This document shows positions 17,291-27,493 of a DNA stretch of 64,000 nucleotides, piece after piece. Location of the stretch: the NCBI RefSeq assembly GCF_001636345.1, contig NZ_KV440945.1, positions 2,395,631 through 2,459,630 on the forward strand, given 5' to 3'. The notes below the pieces were generated by a model. It was not told the DNA's origin. It did no database searches and saw nothing but the letters and a program-made list of their open reading frames with translations. Numbering within the stretch: the stretch's first letter is position 1; every line of letters begins with the position of its first letter. Both the position numbers and the translations under genes were made by a program. This DNA comes from Cytobacillus gottheilii. Its GTDB lineage: Bacteria > Bacillota > Bacilli > Bacillales > Cytobacillaceae.

Positions 17291-18745
17291 ATGAAAATAA
17301 ATAAAAATTATTTTGTCATTCTTGCTTTCGTCGTTTTCCTGATTATTATACTCCTTCCAAATCCGGAAGGTTTACCGGTAGCTGGTCAAATAGCACTAGG
17401 TATTCTTGCTTTAGCAGTTATCCTTTGGATGACTGAAGCAGTATCTTATACGGTGAGTGCAGCCATTATTTTGACATTGATAGCCGTATTTATCGGACTT
17501 GCTCCGACAGTAGAGGATCCGTCTCAAATCTATTCAACAGGAGGCGGATTGAAATTAGCTCTATCTGGCTTTAGTTCATCTGCTGTTGGCCTTGTTGCAG
17601 GAGCAACCTTTATTGCTGCTGCAATGGAAATCACTGGTCTGCATAAGCGTTTAGCCTTATTTATTATGTCTAGAGTGGGAACCAAGACCAATAGCTTAGT
17701 GTTTGGTACAATTCTTGTCAGTATTGTACTCGCATTATTCGTACCAAGTGCAACGGCAAGAGCAGGTACCATTATTCCAATCTTGCTCGGTATTGTAGCA
17801 GCATTTAAATTAGCTAAAACAAGCCGACTGGCAGCCTTATTGCTTGTTACAGCTGTTCAAGCTATTTCGATTTGGAATATAAGTATTAAGACTTCTGCTG
17901 CTCAAAACATGGTAGGTCTAGGATTTATTGAACAAGCGTTTGACACAACTGTTACATGGGGACAATGGCTCTTATATGCTGGTCCTTGGTCAATATTAAT
18001 GTCCATCGTGCTGTACTTTCTAATGGTTAAGTTGATCAAGCCTGAAGTAAGCGAGTTAGAAAATGGTAAAGAGATTATTGGAAAACAATTAAAAGATCTT
18101 GGAAAAATTACTTTAAAAGAATGGAAGTTAATCGTCATTTCTCTCTTACTTCTTGCTTTTTGGTCAACAGAAGGAGTTTTACATCCACTTGATTCGACAA
18201 CGATCACTATCATTGCAGTTACTGCTATGCTAATGCCGAAAATAGGGATTTACTCTTGGAAGGAAGTCGAAAGTAAGATTCCATGGGGAACGCTTGTTGT
18301 TTTCGCTCTAGGTATTTCTCTAGGGTCAGTGTTATTGGAAACACAAGGTGCTGCATGGCTATCTGATAATACGTTTAGTGCACTAGGATTAACGAATCAG
18401 CCACTAATTGTTATTATCATGATTCTTTCCTTGTTTAATATCATTATCCATCTAGGATTTGCAAGTGCGACGAGTCTTGCTTCGGCTTTCATACCGATTG
18501 TTATTGCTTTAGTAGCTTCGATGGAGACTACTTTCAACGGACCAGGACTTGTGTTAATTCAGCAATTTGTTATCAGTTTTGGATTCCTGCTGCCTGTAAG
18601 TGCACCGCAAAATATGCTTGCCTACGGTACAGGCGCCTTTACAACCAAAGATATGTTAAAACCTGGATTGCCGATAACTATCATTGGTTTCATTCTCATT
18701 GTTGTCTTTAGTATGACATACTGGCAATGGGTTGGATTATTGTAA
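17291..18745 (+). CDS. DASS-family (SLC13-like) di/tricarboxylate transporter
   Basis: Membrane carboxylate transporter of the divalent anion:sodium symporter group, which includes 2-oxoglutarate/malate translocators and CitT antiporters. 484 residues with about 12 hydrophobic segments. Family features include ILWMTEAVSYTVSA near helix 2, LFVPSATARAGTIIPI, EWKLIVISLLLLAFWSTEG at mid-protein and SATSLASAFIPI followed by LLPVSAPQNMLAYGTGAF near the C-terminus. It lies between lpd and sucA in the same operon, 61 bases after lpd. The natural inference is uptake of 2-oxoglutarate or a related dicarboxylate for the following enzymes. Confidence 0.9.
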   Translation: MKINKNYFVILAFVVFLIIILLPNPEGLPVAGQIALGILALAVILWMTEAVSYTVSAAIILTLIAVFIGLAPTVEDPSQIYSTGGGLKLALSGFSSSAVGLVAGATFIAAAMEITGLHKRLALFIMSRVGTKTNSLVFGTILVSIVLALFVPSATARAGTIIPILLGIVAAFKLAKTSRLAALLLVTAVQAISIWNISIKTSAAQNMVGLGFIEQAFDTTVTWGQWLLYAGPWSILMSIVLYFLMVKLIKPEVSELENGKEIIGKQLKDLGKITLKEWKLIVISLLLLAFWSTEGVLHPLDSTTITIIAVTAMLMPKIGIYSWKEVESKIPWGTLVVFALGISLGSVLLETQGAAWLSDNTFSALGLTNQPLIVIIMILSLFNIIIHLGFASATSLASAFIPIVIALVASMETTFNGPGLVLIQQFVISFGFLLPVSAPQNMLAYGTGAFTTKDMLKPGLPITIIGFILIVVFSMTYWQWVGLL

Positions 18746-18802
18746 AAATGGTTTGAACACTTTATTTTTAGCTGAAAAAATTGTTAAGGATGTGTGAAAT
18801 AT

Positions 18803-21628
18803 ATGAATAACTTTCAAAGTCCGTGGAGTGAGTTTTCAGGACCTAACCTTGGCTATTTGTTAGAACAATATGATCTATATTTACAATCCCCAGAAATAGT
18901 AGATGAAAGCCTGGCAGAACTGTTTGCTAAATGGGGACAGCCAAAAGCTAGTAGCCAGCAGGAGGTAAAGGGATCTGAGGCATCAATTATTCAAAACCTT
19001 AAGAACCTCAGCCTTGTGTTAAAACTTGCAGCAGATATTAGAGAGCGAGGACACTTATTAGCTGATATCTATCCTTTGGAAGATAGAGAAAATAAAGATC
19101 TTTTCTTATTAGAACGCTATGGTTTAACAGAAGAAACGGTTAGAGAAGTTCCGTCAGAATTGATTTGCTCTGAATGGAAAGATGAAGTCGCTGACGGTTT
19201 TGAAGCCATTCAGAAGCTGTTAACCATCTATACTGGAAAAATTGGTTATGAAGTTCTTCATGTTGAGCCAGGCGAAAGAGAATGGCTCCTTGAGCAAATC
19301 GAAATTGAAAAGGCAGAAGTACTTACAGTAGATAGAAAGAAACAGTTGTTAAGAAAACTATATGAAACTGAAGGGTTTGAACAGTACCTTCATAGAACTT
19401 ATGTTGGAGCGAAGCGTTTTTCAGTTGAAGGTCTTGAAATGCTTATTCCTTCAATTGAGGAATTGGTTAGCTTAAGTGCTCAGGAACAAGTGGAAGATAT
19501 CGCAATTTCTATGGCTCATCGAGGCAGATTAAATGTTCTAGCACATGTTATTAAGAAACCATATGAAGCCATTTTTTCACAGTTTCAACATGTTAAATGG
19601 TTAAATGAAAGCGAAGATTATCTTGAAACGAGCGGCAGCACCGGAGATGTAAAATATCATATGGGTGGCAAGAATAAGAGAATAGTGGATGACCGACAAA
19701 TTAATGTTACTCTTGCCTACAATCCAAGTCATTTGGAGTATGCTGGAGCCGTAGTTGAGGGAGTAGTTAGAGCTTTACAAGAAAATAGAGATCAAAAAGG
19801 GTATCCTGTGCAGGATACGTCTAAAGCAATCCCTCTTCTAATCCATGGTGATGCAGCATTTGCTGGTCAAGGTGTTGTAGCTGAAATGTTCAATTTTGCA
19901 GGTACAAACGCATATCAAACTGGTGGTACTATGCATATCATTGCCAACAACCGAATTGGATTTACAACGGAAGGAAGAGATTCACGATCTACATTATATT
20001 CCAGTGATTTAGCGAAGGGATATGGAGTTCCTGTATTTCATGTTAACGCAGACGATCCAGAGGCATGCATACGAGTCATGAAGCTTGCATTTGCTTACCG
20101 TCAAGCGTTTAGAAAAGATGTAGTGATAGATTTGATCGGTTACAGAAGACTTGGCCATAATGAGATGGATGAACCGATGGCAACAAATCCGCTTATTTAT
20201 CAGCTGGTGCGCAGTCATCCAACCATAACTGAATTATATAAAAAGCAATTGTTAGCTGAAAAATCTTTTACTGAGGATGAAATTAATGCAGTTCAATCTG
20301 AAGTGATGGCCGAAATTAAAGGCGCAGCTGAAAGAATGAGTCCTGATCATGATGAACCGCTTTATATTTCAGAATTGCAGGAAAAAGTTGTTTATAATGA
20401 AAAAGCACTTTTAGAAATAGATACAACTGTAGAGGCAGAGACTTTAGTTTCTATAAACAAAAGTTTGCTGAAATGGCCGGAGAATTTTAATACGTTCGGC
20501 AAACTAGAGAAAATCTTAATGCGTCGTCTAGATGTGTTCGAGAAAAAAGCGAAAATCGACTGGTCTCATGCAGAAGCCTTAGCATACGGGTCTATTATAA
20601 AAGATGGAATTCCAATCAGATTAACAGGGCAGGACTCTGAACGTGGGACATTCTCACATCGTAATATTGTCCTGTCAGATGAATTAGCTGGAAATAAGTA
20701 TTGCACTTTACACCAAATAGATTCAGCGAATGCTTCTTTTGCAGTGCATAATAGTACACTTACTGAAACAGCAACACTAGGTTTTGAATATGGTTATAAT
20801 CTTGGTGCACCAGAAACTCTGGTAATGTGGGAAGCGCAATTTGGCGATTTTGCTAACTGTGCTCAAGTAATCGCAGACCAATTTATATCCTCTGCTAAAG
20901 CGAAGTGGGGGCAGAATTCTGGGCTAGTCCTTCTTCTGCCACATGGATATGAAGGGCAAGGACCAGAGCACTCAAGTGCAAGACTAGAGCGTTATCTTCA
21001 GCTATCAGCTGAAAACAACTGGAGTGTAGCAAATCTGTCTTCCTCAGCACAATATTTTCATCTCTTAAGAAGACAGGCTGCTACTCTAAACACAGATTTA
21101 GTTAAACCACTAGTGTTGATGACGCCGAAAAGCTTATTACGTCATCAGTCTGCAGCTGCTGAGTTAAACGAGTTTACTTCGGGTGAATTTCATCCGATTA
21201 TTGAAGAGCCTAATTTGGGAGCAAACCTAGAAAAGGTAGAAAAAATAGTATTTTGTTCAGGCAGATTGGCAGTTGAACTGTCAGATCAAGTATCTAAGAA
21301 AGATCAATATGAATGGCTGCAAATTATCCGTATAGAGGAATTATATCCATTCCCAGAAAAACAAATTTTAGAATGCCTATCAAAATATAAAAACGTAAAA
21401 GAGGTTAGCTGGACACAGGAAGAACCAAAGAACATGGGAGCATGGAGCTATATTGCACCTAAATTACAAGGTCTTTTCCCTGATAAATTAAGGGTTGAAT
21501 ATAACGGAAGACCAGAAATGTCTAGTCCTTCTGAAGGAGACCCGGCTGTTCATAAGAAAGAACAACAAAGAATTATTAACAATGTTTTAACTTTGACAGC
21601 AGCTTCTAAAGATAAAGTTAAGCAATAG
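18803..21628 (+). CDS. sucA: 2-oxoglutarate dehydrogenase E1 component
   Basis: Thiamine-diphosphate enzyme that decarboxylates 2-oxoglutarate and transfers succinyl to lipoyl-E2. 941 residues from the ATG at 18803. I prefer it to the GTG at 18794 because AAGGATGTG lies 8 bases before it and the same sequence precedes sucB. Seen: the N-terminal E2-binding segment (SPWSEFSGPNLGYLLEQYD), AMAHRGRLNVLAHV, the ThDP motif from GDAAFAGQGVVAE (about residue 349) to NNRIGFTT, RRLGHNEMDEP, and the C-terminal FANCAQVIADQFI, LPHGYEGQGPEHSSAR and WTQEEPKNMGAW. The frame is intact. B. subtilis calls it odhA. Confidence 0.96.
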   Translation: MNNFQSPWSEFSGPNLGYLLEQYDLYLQSPEIVDESLAELFAKWGQPKASSQQEVKGSEASIIQNLKNLSLVLKLAADIRERGHLLADIYPLEDRENKDLFLLERYGLTEETVREVPSELICSEWKDEVADGFEAIQKLLTIYTGKIGYEVLHVEPGEREWLLEQIEIEKAEVLTVDRKKQLLRKLYETEGFEQYLHRTYVGAKRFSVEGLEMLIPSIEELVSLSAQEQVEDIAISMAHRGRLNVLAHVIKKPYEAIFSQFQHVKWLNESEDYLETSGSTGDVKYHMGGKNKRIVDDRQINVTLAYNPSHLEYAGAVVEGVVRALQENRDQKGYPVQDTSKAIPLLIHGDAAFAGQGVVAEMFNFAGTNAYQTGGTMHIIANNRIGFTTEGRDSRSTLYSSDLAKGYGVPVFHVNADDPEACIRVMKLAFAYRQAFRKDVVIDLIGYRRLGHNEMDEPMATNPLIYQLVRSHPTITELYKKQLLAEKSFTEDEINAVQSEVMAEIKGAAERMSPDHDEPLYISELQEKVVYNEKALLEIDTTVEAETLVSINKSLLKWPENFNTFGKLEKILMRRLDVFEKKAKIDWSHAEALAYGSIIKDGIPIRLTGQDSERGTFSHRNIVLSDELAGNKYCTLHQIDSANASFAVHNSTLTETATLGFEYGYNLGAPETLVMWEAQFGDFANCAQVIADQFISSAKAKWGQNSGLVLLLPHGYEGQGPEHSSARLERYLQLSAENNWSVANLSSSAQYFHLLRRQAATLNTDLVKPLVLMTPKSLLRHQSAAAELNEFTSGEFHPIIEEPNLGANLEKVEKIVFCSGRLAVELSDQVSKKDQYEWLQIIRIEELYPFPEKQILECLSKYKNVKEVSWTQEEPKNMGAWSYIAPKLQGLFPDKLRVEYNGRPEMSSPSEGDPAVHKKEQQRIINNVLTLTAASKDKVKQ

Positions 21629-21682
21629 TTCTACATTAGAACAAAGTTATATGAAAATAAACAATTAAAGGATGTGTAAGAA

Positions 21683-22900
21683 ATGGCAGACGTAATTATT
21701 CCAGAATTAGCTGAATCAATCACAGAAGGTACCATTGCACAGTGGCTCAAGAATCCAGGTGAACGAGTTGAAAAGGGAGATTATTTATTAGAATTAGAAA
21801 CAGATAAGGTAAATGTAGAAATTATCGCTGAGCATAGTGGAGTTCTGCAAAATACTATAAAAGCATCTGGTGACACAGTCCAAGTTGGAGAAGTAGTCGC
21901 TCAGATAGAAGAAGGATCTGCTGAGAGTGCTGAGGCACCAAAAGAAGAAGCTAAGACTGAAGCAAAAACAGAAGCTCCAAAACAAACTCAAACACCGGCA
22001 GCTACTCATGACTATCCTGCTTCTCCAGCGGCACGAAAGCTTGCTAGAGAGCGAGGGATTGACTTGAGCCAGGTACCTGTGGCAGATCCACTGGGAAGAG
22101 TAAGTAAACAAGATGTTGCCAATGCTGGAAAAGCTCCAAGTCCAGCTCCTGCATCAAGTCGTTCTTCGGAAGAAAAGAAACCAGCAGAAAACCCTGCAAA
22201 ACCGGTTGAAAGACAAAAAATGACTCGCCGCAGAGCAACCATTGCGAAAAACCTTGTTGAAGTTCAGCAAACTGCTGCAATCTTAACTACTTTTAATGAA
22301 GTAGATTTAACAGCAGTAATGGAATTGCGCAAGAAGAGAAAGGATGACTTCTTGGCTGAGCATGATGTGAAGCTAGGATTTATGTCCTTCTTTACAAAAG
22401 CTGTTGTTAGTGCCTTAAAGAAATATCCATTATTAAATGCCGAAATCCAAGGCAACGAATTGGTTATCAAGAAGTTCTACGACATCGGTGTTGCTGTATC
22501 TACCAATGACGGATTAGTTGTTCCGGTTGTAAGAGATGCGGATCGCCTAGGATTTGCCGATATTGAAAAAGAGATTGGTAGACTAGCATTGAAAGCTAGA
22601 GATTCTAAGCTTGCACTTTCAGACCTTCAAGGCGGTTCATTTACTATTACTAACGGCGGCACATTTGGATCCTTATTATCCACGCCGATTCTAAATGCTC
22701 CACAAGTAGGTATTCTTGGGATGCACACGATTCAATATCGTCCTGTTGCAGTGGATCGGGAAACAGTTGAGATCCGTCCAATGATGTATATTGCATTATC
22801 ATATGACCACCGAATTGTTGATGGAAAAGAAGCAGTAGGATTCTTGGTGCGTATTAAAGAATTGCTTGAAGACCCTGAGAAATTTTTATTAGAAGCATAA
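21683..22900 (+). CDS. sucB: Dihydrolipoyl succinyltransferase (E2)
   Basis: Core of the 2-oxoglutarate dehydrogenase complex: accepts succinyl from E1 on lipoyl-lysine and gives it to CoA. 405 residues. A lipoyl domain (1-75) with K42 in [10 protein letters not shown], an Ala/Pro/Glu-rich linker (about 78-108), an E1/E3-binding domain ([19 protein letters not shown], about 113-147), a second linker and the catalytic domain ending with [11 protein letters not shown], catalytic H376 and D380. AAGGATGTG is 6 bases before the ATG, 54 bases after sucA. A hairpin 20 bases after the stop separates it from sucC. Confidence 0.96.
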   Translation: MADVIIPELAESITEGTIAQWLKNPGERVEKGDYLLELETDKVNVEIIAEHSGVLQNTIKASGDTVQVGEVVAQIEEGSAESAEAPKEEAKTEAKTEAPKQTQTPAATHDYPASPAARKLARERGIDLSQVPVADPLGRVSKQDVANAGKAPSPAPASSRSSEEKKPAENPAKPVERQKMTRRRATIAKNLVEVQQTAAILTTFNEVDLTAVMELRKKRKDDFLAEHDVKLGFMSFFTKAVVSALKKYPLLNAEIQGNELVIKKFYDIGVAVSTNDGLVVPVVRDADRLGFADIEKEIGRLALKARDSKLALSDLQGGSFTITNGGTFGSLLSTPILNAPQVGILGMHTIQYRPVAVDRETVEIRPMMYIALSYDHRIVDGKEAVGFLVRIKELLEDPEKFLLEA

Positions 22901-22919
22901 GGTTCTTTGAATCATTAAG

Positions 22920-22969
22920 CCTAGTGTAAGGTATCACCAGACTATAGTTTGAAATGTCCTTACACTAGG
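22920..22969 (+). other. Intra-operon hairpin between sucB and sucC
   Basis: CCTAGTGTAAGG (22920-22931) pairs perfectly with CCTTACACTAGG (22958-22969) over 26 bases. No T-run follows, so it is more likely an mRNA processing, stability or attenuating element than a simple terminator. Confidence 0.55.
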
Positions 22970-23015
22970 ATGATGAATATATATGCAGTAAAAAAAGGAA
23001 TTAAAACGCCGTTAC

Positions 23016-23111
23016 ATGATAAATGGTGCTTTAATTTGGGGAATTTTATTTCTAGCTGCAACATACAAATTTTCTAATTTTCTTAGAAAGATTGAGGGAG
23101 GAAAGTCATGA
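23016..23111 (+). CDS. Possible 31-residue membrane micropeptide overlapping sucC
   Basis: A short frame with one hydrophobic helix ([20 protein letters not shown]) ending in RKIEGGKS. Its TGA overlaps the sucC ATG as ATGA, typical of translational coupling, and its last codons contain the sucC ribosome site. There is no good ribosome site of its own; the AAGG at 22996-22999 is about 16 bases from the ATG, too far for standard spacing. It may be a genuine micropeptide or a leader that couples sucC translation, or chance. Confidence 0.3.
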   Translation: MINGALIWGILFLAATYKFSNFLRKIEGGKS

Positions 23112-24268
23112 ATATTCATGAGTATCAAGGAAAAGAAATTCTTAGGCAATATGGAGTAGCTGTTCCAAATGGACACGCAGCTTTTACTGCTGACGAGGCT
23201 GTGAAAGCAGCTGAATCACTTCAACAAGGTGTTTATGTTGTTAAAGCGCAAATCCATGCAGGTGGAAGAGGTAAAGCAGGCGGAGTAAAAATTGCTAAGA
23301 GCATTGAAGAAGTTCGCCAATATGCTGAAGAATTACTCGGAAAAACACTCGTTACGCATCAAACTGGTCCTGAAGGAAAAGTAGTAAACCGTCTTCTAGT
23401 TGAAGAGGGCTGCGACATCCGGAAGGAATATTATATTGGTCTTGTTCAAGATCGCGCAACTTCAAGAGTGGTATTAATGGCATCTGAAGAAGGCGGAATG
23501 GATATTGAGGAAGTAGCAGAAGAGACGCCAGAAAAAATCTTTAAAGAAGTTATTGACCCTGTTGTTGGTTTAACAGCGTTTCAGGCAAACAGACTTGCTT
23601 TTAACATCAATATTCCGGCAAAGCTAGTGAGACAAGCTGTAAAATTTATGATGGGACTTTATAAGGTTTACATCGATAAAGACTGTTCAATCGCTGAAAT
23701 CAACCCTCTAGTTGTAACAGGTGATGATAAGGTTATGGCTTTAGATGCTAAACTGAATTTTGATGGCAACGGATTGTTCCGTCAAAAAGATATTTTAGAA
23801 CTAAGAGATTTTGATGAAGAAGATCAAAAAGAAATTGAAGCATCTAAATATGACTTAAGTTATATTTCTTTAACTGGAAATATCGGCTGTATGGTTAATG
23901 GTGCAGGCTTGGCAATGGCGACAATGGATATTATCAAGCACTATGGCGGAGACCCGGCTAACTTCCTTGATGTTGGGGGCGGTGCTACAGCGGAAAAAGT
24001 TACTGAGGCATTCAAAATTATTTTATCCGACCAAAATGTAAAAGGTATTTTTGTAAATATTTTTGGCGGAATAATGAAATGTGACATTATTGCGAATGGT
24101 GTGGTAGAGGCCGCTAAGCAAGTTGGGCTGAATGTACCGCTTGTAGTAAGACTTGAAGGTACGAACGTTAAGGAAGGTAAGCAAATTCTTGCAGAAGCAG
24201 ACATCGATATTATTTCTGCGGATTCCATGGCAGATGGAGCGCAGAAAATCGTAGAACAAGTACGCTGA
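23108..24268 (+). CDS. sucC: Succinyl-CoA synthetase (ADP-forming) beta subunit
   Basis: Nucleotide-binding subunit of the TCA enzyme that converts succinyl-CoA, phosphate and NDP to succinate, CoA and NTP. 386 residues, normal length. ATP-grasp domain with [18 protein letters not shown] near residues 44-61, AEINPLVV, and the C-terminal CoA-ligase flavodoxin-like domain with [13 protein letters not shown] and [20 protein letters not shown] precedes the ATG. The stop is 43 bases before sucD. It follows the dehydrogenase genes, so succinyl-CoA made by the complex is used at once for substrate-level phosphorylation. Confidence 0.96.
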   Translation: MNIHEYQGKEILRQYGVAVPNGHAAFTADEAVKAAESLQQGVYVVKAQIHAGGRGKAGGVKIAKSIEEVRQYAEELLGKTLVTHQTGPEGKVVNRLLVEEGCDIRKEYYIGLVQDRATSRVVLMASEEGGMDIEEVAEETPEKIFKEVIDPVVGLTAFQANRLAFNINIPAKLVRQAVKFMMGLYKVYIDKDCSIAEINPLVVTGDDKVMALDAKLNFDGNGLFRQKDILELRDFDEEDQKEIEASKYDLSYISLTGNIGCMVNGAGLAMATMDIIKHYGGDPANFLDVGGGATAEKVTEAFKIILSDQNVKGIFVNIFGGIMKCDIIANGVVEAAKQVGLNVPLVVRLEGTNVKEGKQILAEADIDIISADSMADGAQKIVEQVR

Positions 24269-24311
24269 AAAATGGAAGGCTAAGTAGCATAATTAGGAAG
24301 GAGATCTGCAA

Positions 24312-25214
24312 GTGAGTATCTTTATTGATAGGCAAACAAAAGTCATTGTACAAGGAATTACAGGTTCTACTGCTTTATTCCATACAAAACAAATGTTGGA
24401 GTATGGAACAGCTATCGTTGGTGGGGTGACACCAGGTAAGGGCGGAACAGAAGTAGAAGGTGTTAAGGTTTTTAATACTGTTGAGGATGCTGTAAAAGAA
24501 ACTGGCGCTACAGTTTCAGTTATTTATGTACCTGCACCATTTGCAGCAGATGCAATTATGGAAGCTGTTGATTCTGAGCTTGATCTTGTTATTTGTATAA
24601 CTGAACATATTCCTGTGTTGGATATGGTTAAAGTGAAGCGCTACATGGAGGGCAAGAAAACACGTTTAATCGGACCAAACTGTCCTGGCGTGATCAGCCC
24701 AGAAGAATGTAAGATCGGTATTATGCCAGGTTATATCCACAAAAAAGGTCACGTTGGCGTTGTTTCACGTTCAGGAACATTAACATATGAGGCTGTACAT
24801 CAATTAAGTGAGGCTGGCATTGGACAGTCTACAGCAGTTGGAATTGGTGGAGATCCAGTAAACGGTACTGATTTTATTGATGTATTAAAAGCATTTAATG
24901 AGGATCCAGATACTTATGCTGTAATTATGATTGGTGAAATTGGCGGTACTGCTGAGGAAGAAGCAGCACTTTGGGCAAAAGAGAATATGAATAAACCTAT
25001 CGTAGGCTTTATTGGTGGTAGAACAGCACCACCAGGAAAGCGTATGGGTCATGCCGGAGCTATTATTTCGGGTGGAAAAGGAACTGCAGCTGAAAAAGTT
25101 AGCGTAATGGAAAGCTGCGGTATTTCAGTAGCAGAAACTCCATCTGTAATGGGAGAAACATTAATTAAAGTTCTACATGAAAAAGGACTATACGAAAGTT
25201 GCAAAACTCATTAA
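24312..25214 (+). CDS. sucD: Succinyl-CoA synthetase alpha subunit
   Basis: CoA-binding and phosphohistidine-carrying subunit partnering sucC. 300 residues with a GTG start at 24312 after GGAAGGAGAT. N-terminal CoA-binding domain ([27 protein letters not shown]), [11 protein letters not shown] and the active-site histidine H247 in [12 protein letters not shown]. It is last in the lpd-transporter-suc operon, with a strong terminator 52 bases beyond the stop. A second sucCD pair near the topA/codY region would be expected if this operon is accessory. Confidence 0.96.
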   Translation: MSIFIDRQTKVIVQGITGSTALFHTKQMLEYGTAIVGGVTPGKGGTEVEGVKVFNTVEDAVKETGATVSVIYVPAPFAADAIMEAVDSELDLVICITEHIPVLDMVKVKRYMEGKKTRLIGPNCPGVISPEECKIGIMPGYIHKKGHVGVVSRSGTLTYEAVHQLSEAGIGQSTAVGIGGDPVNGTDFIDVLKAFNEDPDTYAVIMIGEIGGTAEEEAALWAKENMNKPIVGFIGGRTAPPGKRMGHAGAIISGGKGTAAEKVSVMESCGISVAETPSVMGETLIKVLHEKGLYESCKTH

Positions 25215-25266
25215 TTTCAAAATAATATATGTTGAGTTGTAACAATATCGTCCCTCTAAAATGATA

Positions 25267-25310
25267 GCCAGTGAGATTTTACTTCATGTAAAATCTCACT
25301 GGCTTCATTT
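25267..25310 (+). terminator. Strong terminator closing the suc operon
   Basis: GCCAGTGAGATTTTAC (25267-25282) pairs perfectly with GTAAAATCTCACTGGC (25288-25303), loop of 5, followed by TTCATTTT. Confidence 0.88.
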
Positions 25311-25353
25311 TGATACTTCATTATACACAAATGAGCATAGCAGAAAAGTATGC

Positions 25354-26319
25354 TTACATTTTAATTAGAATTTTCCCTTTATAATTTCGACTTTCAATTA
25401 GTGCATGAGCAAGCCTAGCATCTTTTAAATCAAAAACTTGTGCAACTGGGAGGGATACTTTTCCTGAACTAAATAATTCAATTACGTTATCTGCAATAGC
25501 CCTTAATCGTTCAGGATGAAATTTTCGTGTTGTACCCAAACTAAAACCGCTAATTGTTCTGCAACTGCTATGAACATCACTTGTTGACATGTTTCCTGTT
25601 TTACCAGTACTGTTACCAAACTGAACAAGATTTCCATAATAGGCTAAACATTCTAAGCTCTTGCTCGTTATATTTCCTGCACAGGAATCAAAAATGACAT
25701 TAGCACCTATATTGTTGGTCAGTTTTAAAACTTCTTTAGAGAATGTGTCATATGTGTATACAAAATCAGCACCTAAACCCAAAACATAGGACTCCTTCTC
25801 CAGAGAGCCAACTGTACCAATAATCTTTGAAACATTTGCTATTTTAGCTAATTGAATTAATATGGACCCAACACCACCAGCTGCACTGTGTACAATAATC
25901 GTATCTGTTGGTTTTACTTGGCCAATTTCAAAGATAAGAATATATGATAAGAAAGAAACCGTTGGCATTGCTGCTGCCTGTTCCATCGAAAGGGCATCTG
26001 GTATTTTAAAAACTAAATTCTCATTAGCCACAACGTACTCAGCATACGAACCATTTTTAGGAAAAGCAACTACTCGGTCTCCTGGTGAAAATGTGGAATT
26101 TTCAGGTGCCTTCTCAACAGTACCTGATACATCTAATCCTAGCATTAAAGGAAAATTTCCTTTGCCTTTTTTTCCAATTCGTTTTTTAATATCTGCATAG
26201 TTAACACTTGTGTAAGCGGCTTTAATCAAAAGCTCGTTCTTTTCAATAGAAGGGATCTCAACATCTGCGTAAGTTAAAACATTTACTTCACCGTATTCAT
26301 TCTGTAAAATAGCTTTCAA
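25354..26319 (-). CDS. Quinone oxidoreductase-like MDR family enzyme
   Basis: NADPH-dependent oxidoreductase of the zinc-free medium-chain (QOR) branch. 321 residues. GroES-like N-terminal domain with KAAYTSVNYADIKKR and MLGLDVSGTVE, Rossmann domain with IVHSAAGGVGSILIQLAK (about 143-160) and the C-terminal LIESRNYKGKILIKM. Zinc-ligand cysteines are absent. The start is a TTG at 26317-26319, seven bases after AGGGGGT. It is monocistronic and divergent from the amidohydrolase gene. The substrate is unknown. Confidence 0.88.
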   Translation of the reverse strand: MKAILQNEYGEVNVLTYADVEIPSIEKNELLIKAAYTSVNYADIKKRIGKKGKGNFPLMLGLDVSGTVEKAPENSTFSPGDRVVAFPKNGSYAEYVVANENLVFKIPDALSMEQAAAMPTVSFLSYILIFEIGQVKPTDTIIVHSAAGGVGSILIQLAKIANVSKIIGTVGSLEKESYVLGLGADFVYTYDTFSKEVLKLTNNIGANVIFDSCAGNITSKSLECLAYYGNLVQFGNSTGKTGNMSTSDVHSSCRTISGFSLGTTRKFHPERLRAIADNVIELFSSGKVSLPVAQVFDLKDARLAHALIESRNYKGKILIKM

Positions 26320-26630
26320 CTTTTGTACCCCCTAAGTAATTATTTTTCATTATAACAGGTTAAAATCTATTGGATAATTCAAAAAAAATTATGGCAATCC
26401 ATAAATAAAGCTTATGAATTTTCCTGAATGCTACCTTATAGTTATTAATATTTAAATACTACTTGTAATTAATTTCTACTTTTAATAAGGACGAAATTTT
26501 AATCATTAAAGTAGGCAAATGAGAATACTACACATAAAAACTACTATTTACATATTTATCAAGACTAATAATTAGTATTCCACTGATGTCTAGTTTTTGA
26601 TATGTTATAAAAAAGAAAGGGGGATCTGTA
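26320..26630. other. Divergent intergenic region
   Basis: 311 AT-rich bases between the leftward oxidoreductase and the rightward amidohydrolase. It must hold both promoters, but I see no confident box or inverted repeat. Confidence 0.4.
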
Positions 26631-27374
26631 ATGAAAATTTTTGATGCGCATTTTCATATAATTGATTTTGAGTTTCCGATTATTGAGAACCAAGGGTACA
26701 CACCACCAAGCTATGTTGCAGACGATTACCTAAATGAGACTGCTAACTTGAATATAGGCGGAGGGGCGATTGTATCAGGATCATTTCAGGGATTTGATCA
26801 GCAATATTTAATGAAGGCTCTTAAACAAATGGGTCCAGCTTTCTGTGGTGTTACACAGCTTTCCTTTACGGTGACCGATGATGAAATTTTAAATCTACAT
26901 AAAAGTGGTGTAAGAGCACTTCGGTTTAATATTAAACGAGGTGGCTCTGAAGATCTTTCAAAGCTCGATCATTTCGCTAGAAGAGTATATGATTTGGCAG
27001 GGTGGCATAGTGAACTTTATATTGATGCCAAAGAACTGCCTGATATTGCATCAACGATTGAGAAATTACCAGCAATTTCAATTGACCATTTAGGTTTGTC
27101 TGAAGAAGGCCTTCCTCATCTATTAAAATTAGTAGACAAAGGGGTACATGTTAAAGCAACAGGATTCGGCCGTGTTGAATTGGATGTTAAAAATGCATTA
27201 AAAACTATATTTGAAATCAATCCAGATGCACTAATGTTTGGCACAGATTTGCCTTCAACACGGGCGAAAAGACCTTTTGAATATGATGATATAGAATTGA
27301 TCCAAAACCTTTTTGATGAAAAAAGTGCGGATAAGATATTATATAGAAATGCTTTGAAATGGTATTTTGGGTAA
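26631..27374 (+). CDS. Amidohydrolase-2 family metal-dependent hydrolase
   Basis: TIM-barrel hydrolase or decarboxylase of the amidohydrolase superfamily, 247 residues. The N-terminal metal-binding motif FDAHFHI (residues 4-10), a central ISIDHLGLS with a candidate histidine ligand and FGTDLPSTRAKRPFEYDD near the C-terminus with the conserved aspartate. The end RNALKWYF is typical of the family. GAAAGGGGGAT precedes the ATG. Substrates in this family range from lactones to aromatic acids and cannot be read here. Confidence 0.85.
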   Translation: MKIFDAHFHIIDFEFPIIENQGYTPPSYVADDYLNETANLNIGGGAIVSGSFQGFDQQYLMKALKQMGPAFCGVTQLSFTVTDDEILNLHKSGVRALRFNIKRGGSEDLSKLDHFARRVYDLAGWHSELYIDAKELPDIASTIEKLPAISIDHLGLSEEGLPHLLKLVDKGVHVKATGFGRVELDVKNALKTIFEINPDALMFGTDLPSTRAKRPFEYDDIELIQNLFDEKSADKILYRNALKWYFG

Positions 27375-27493
27375 TTAAGAAAAGACCCAATTGACGAGGG
27401 CGGAATTCATCTTTAATCTCAAAAAACTAGCCGCACATAAGAAGCACTAATTGATAGGTTAATTACAAATGTAAATTACGGGGAGAGATCTAA

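Noticed and set aside
21794-22280. Leftward Ser/Phe- and Gln/Leu-rich frames within sucB
   Set aside because: Complement of the Ala/Glu/Pro-rich E2 linker and not independently supported.
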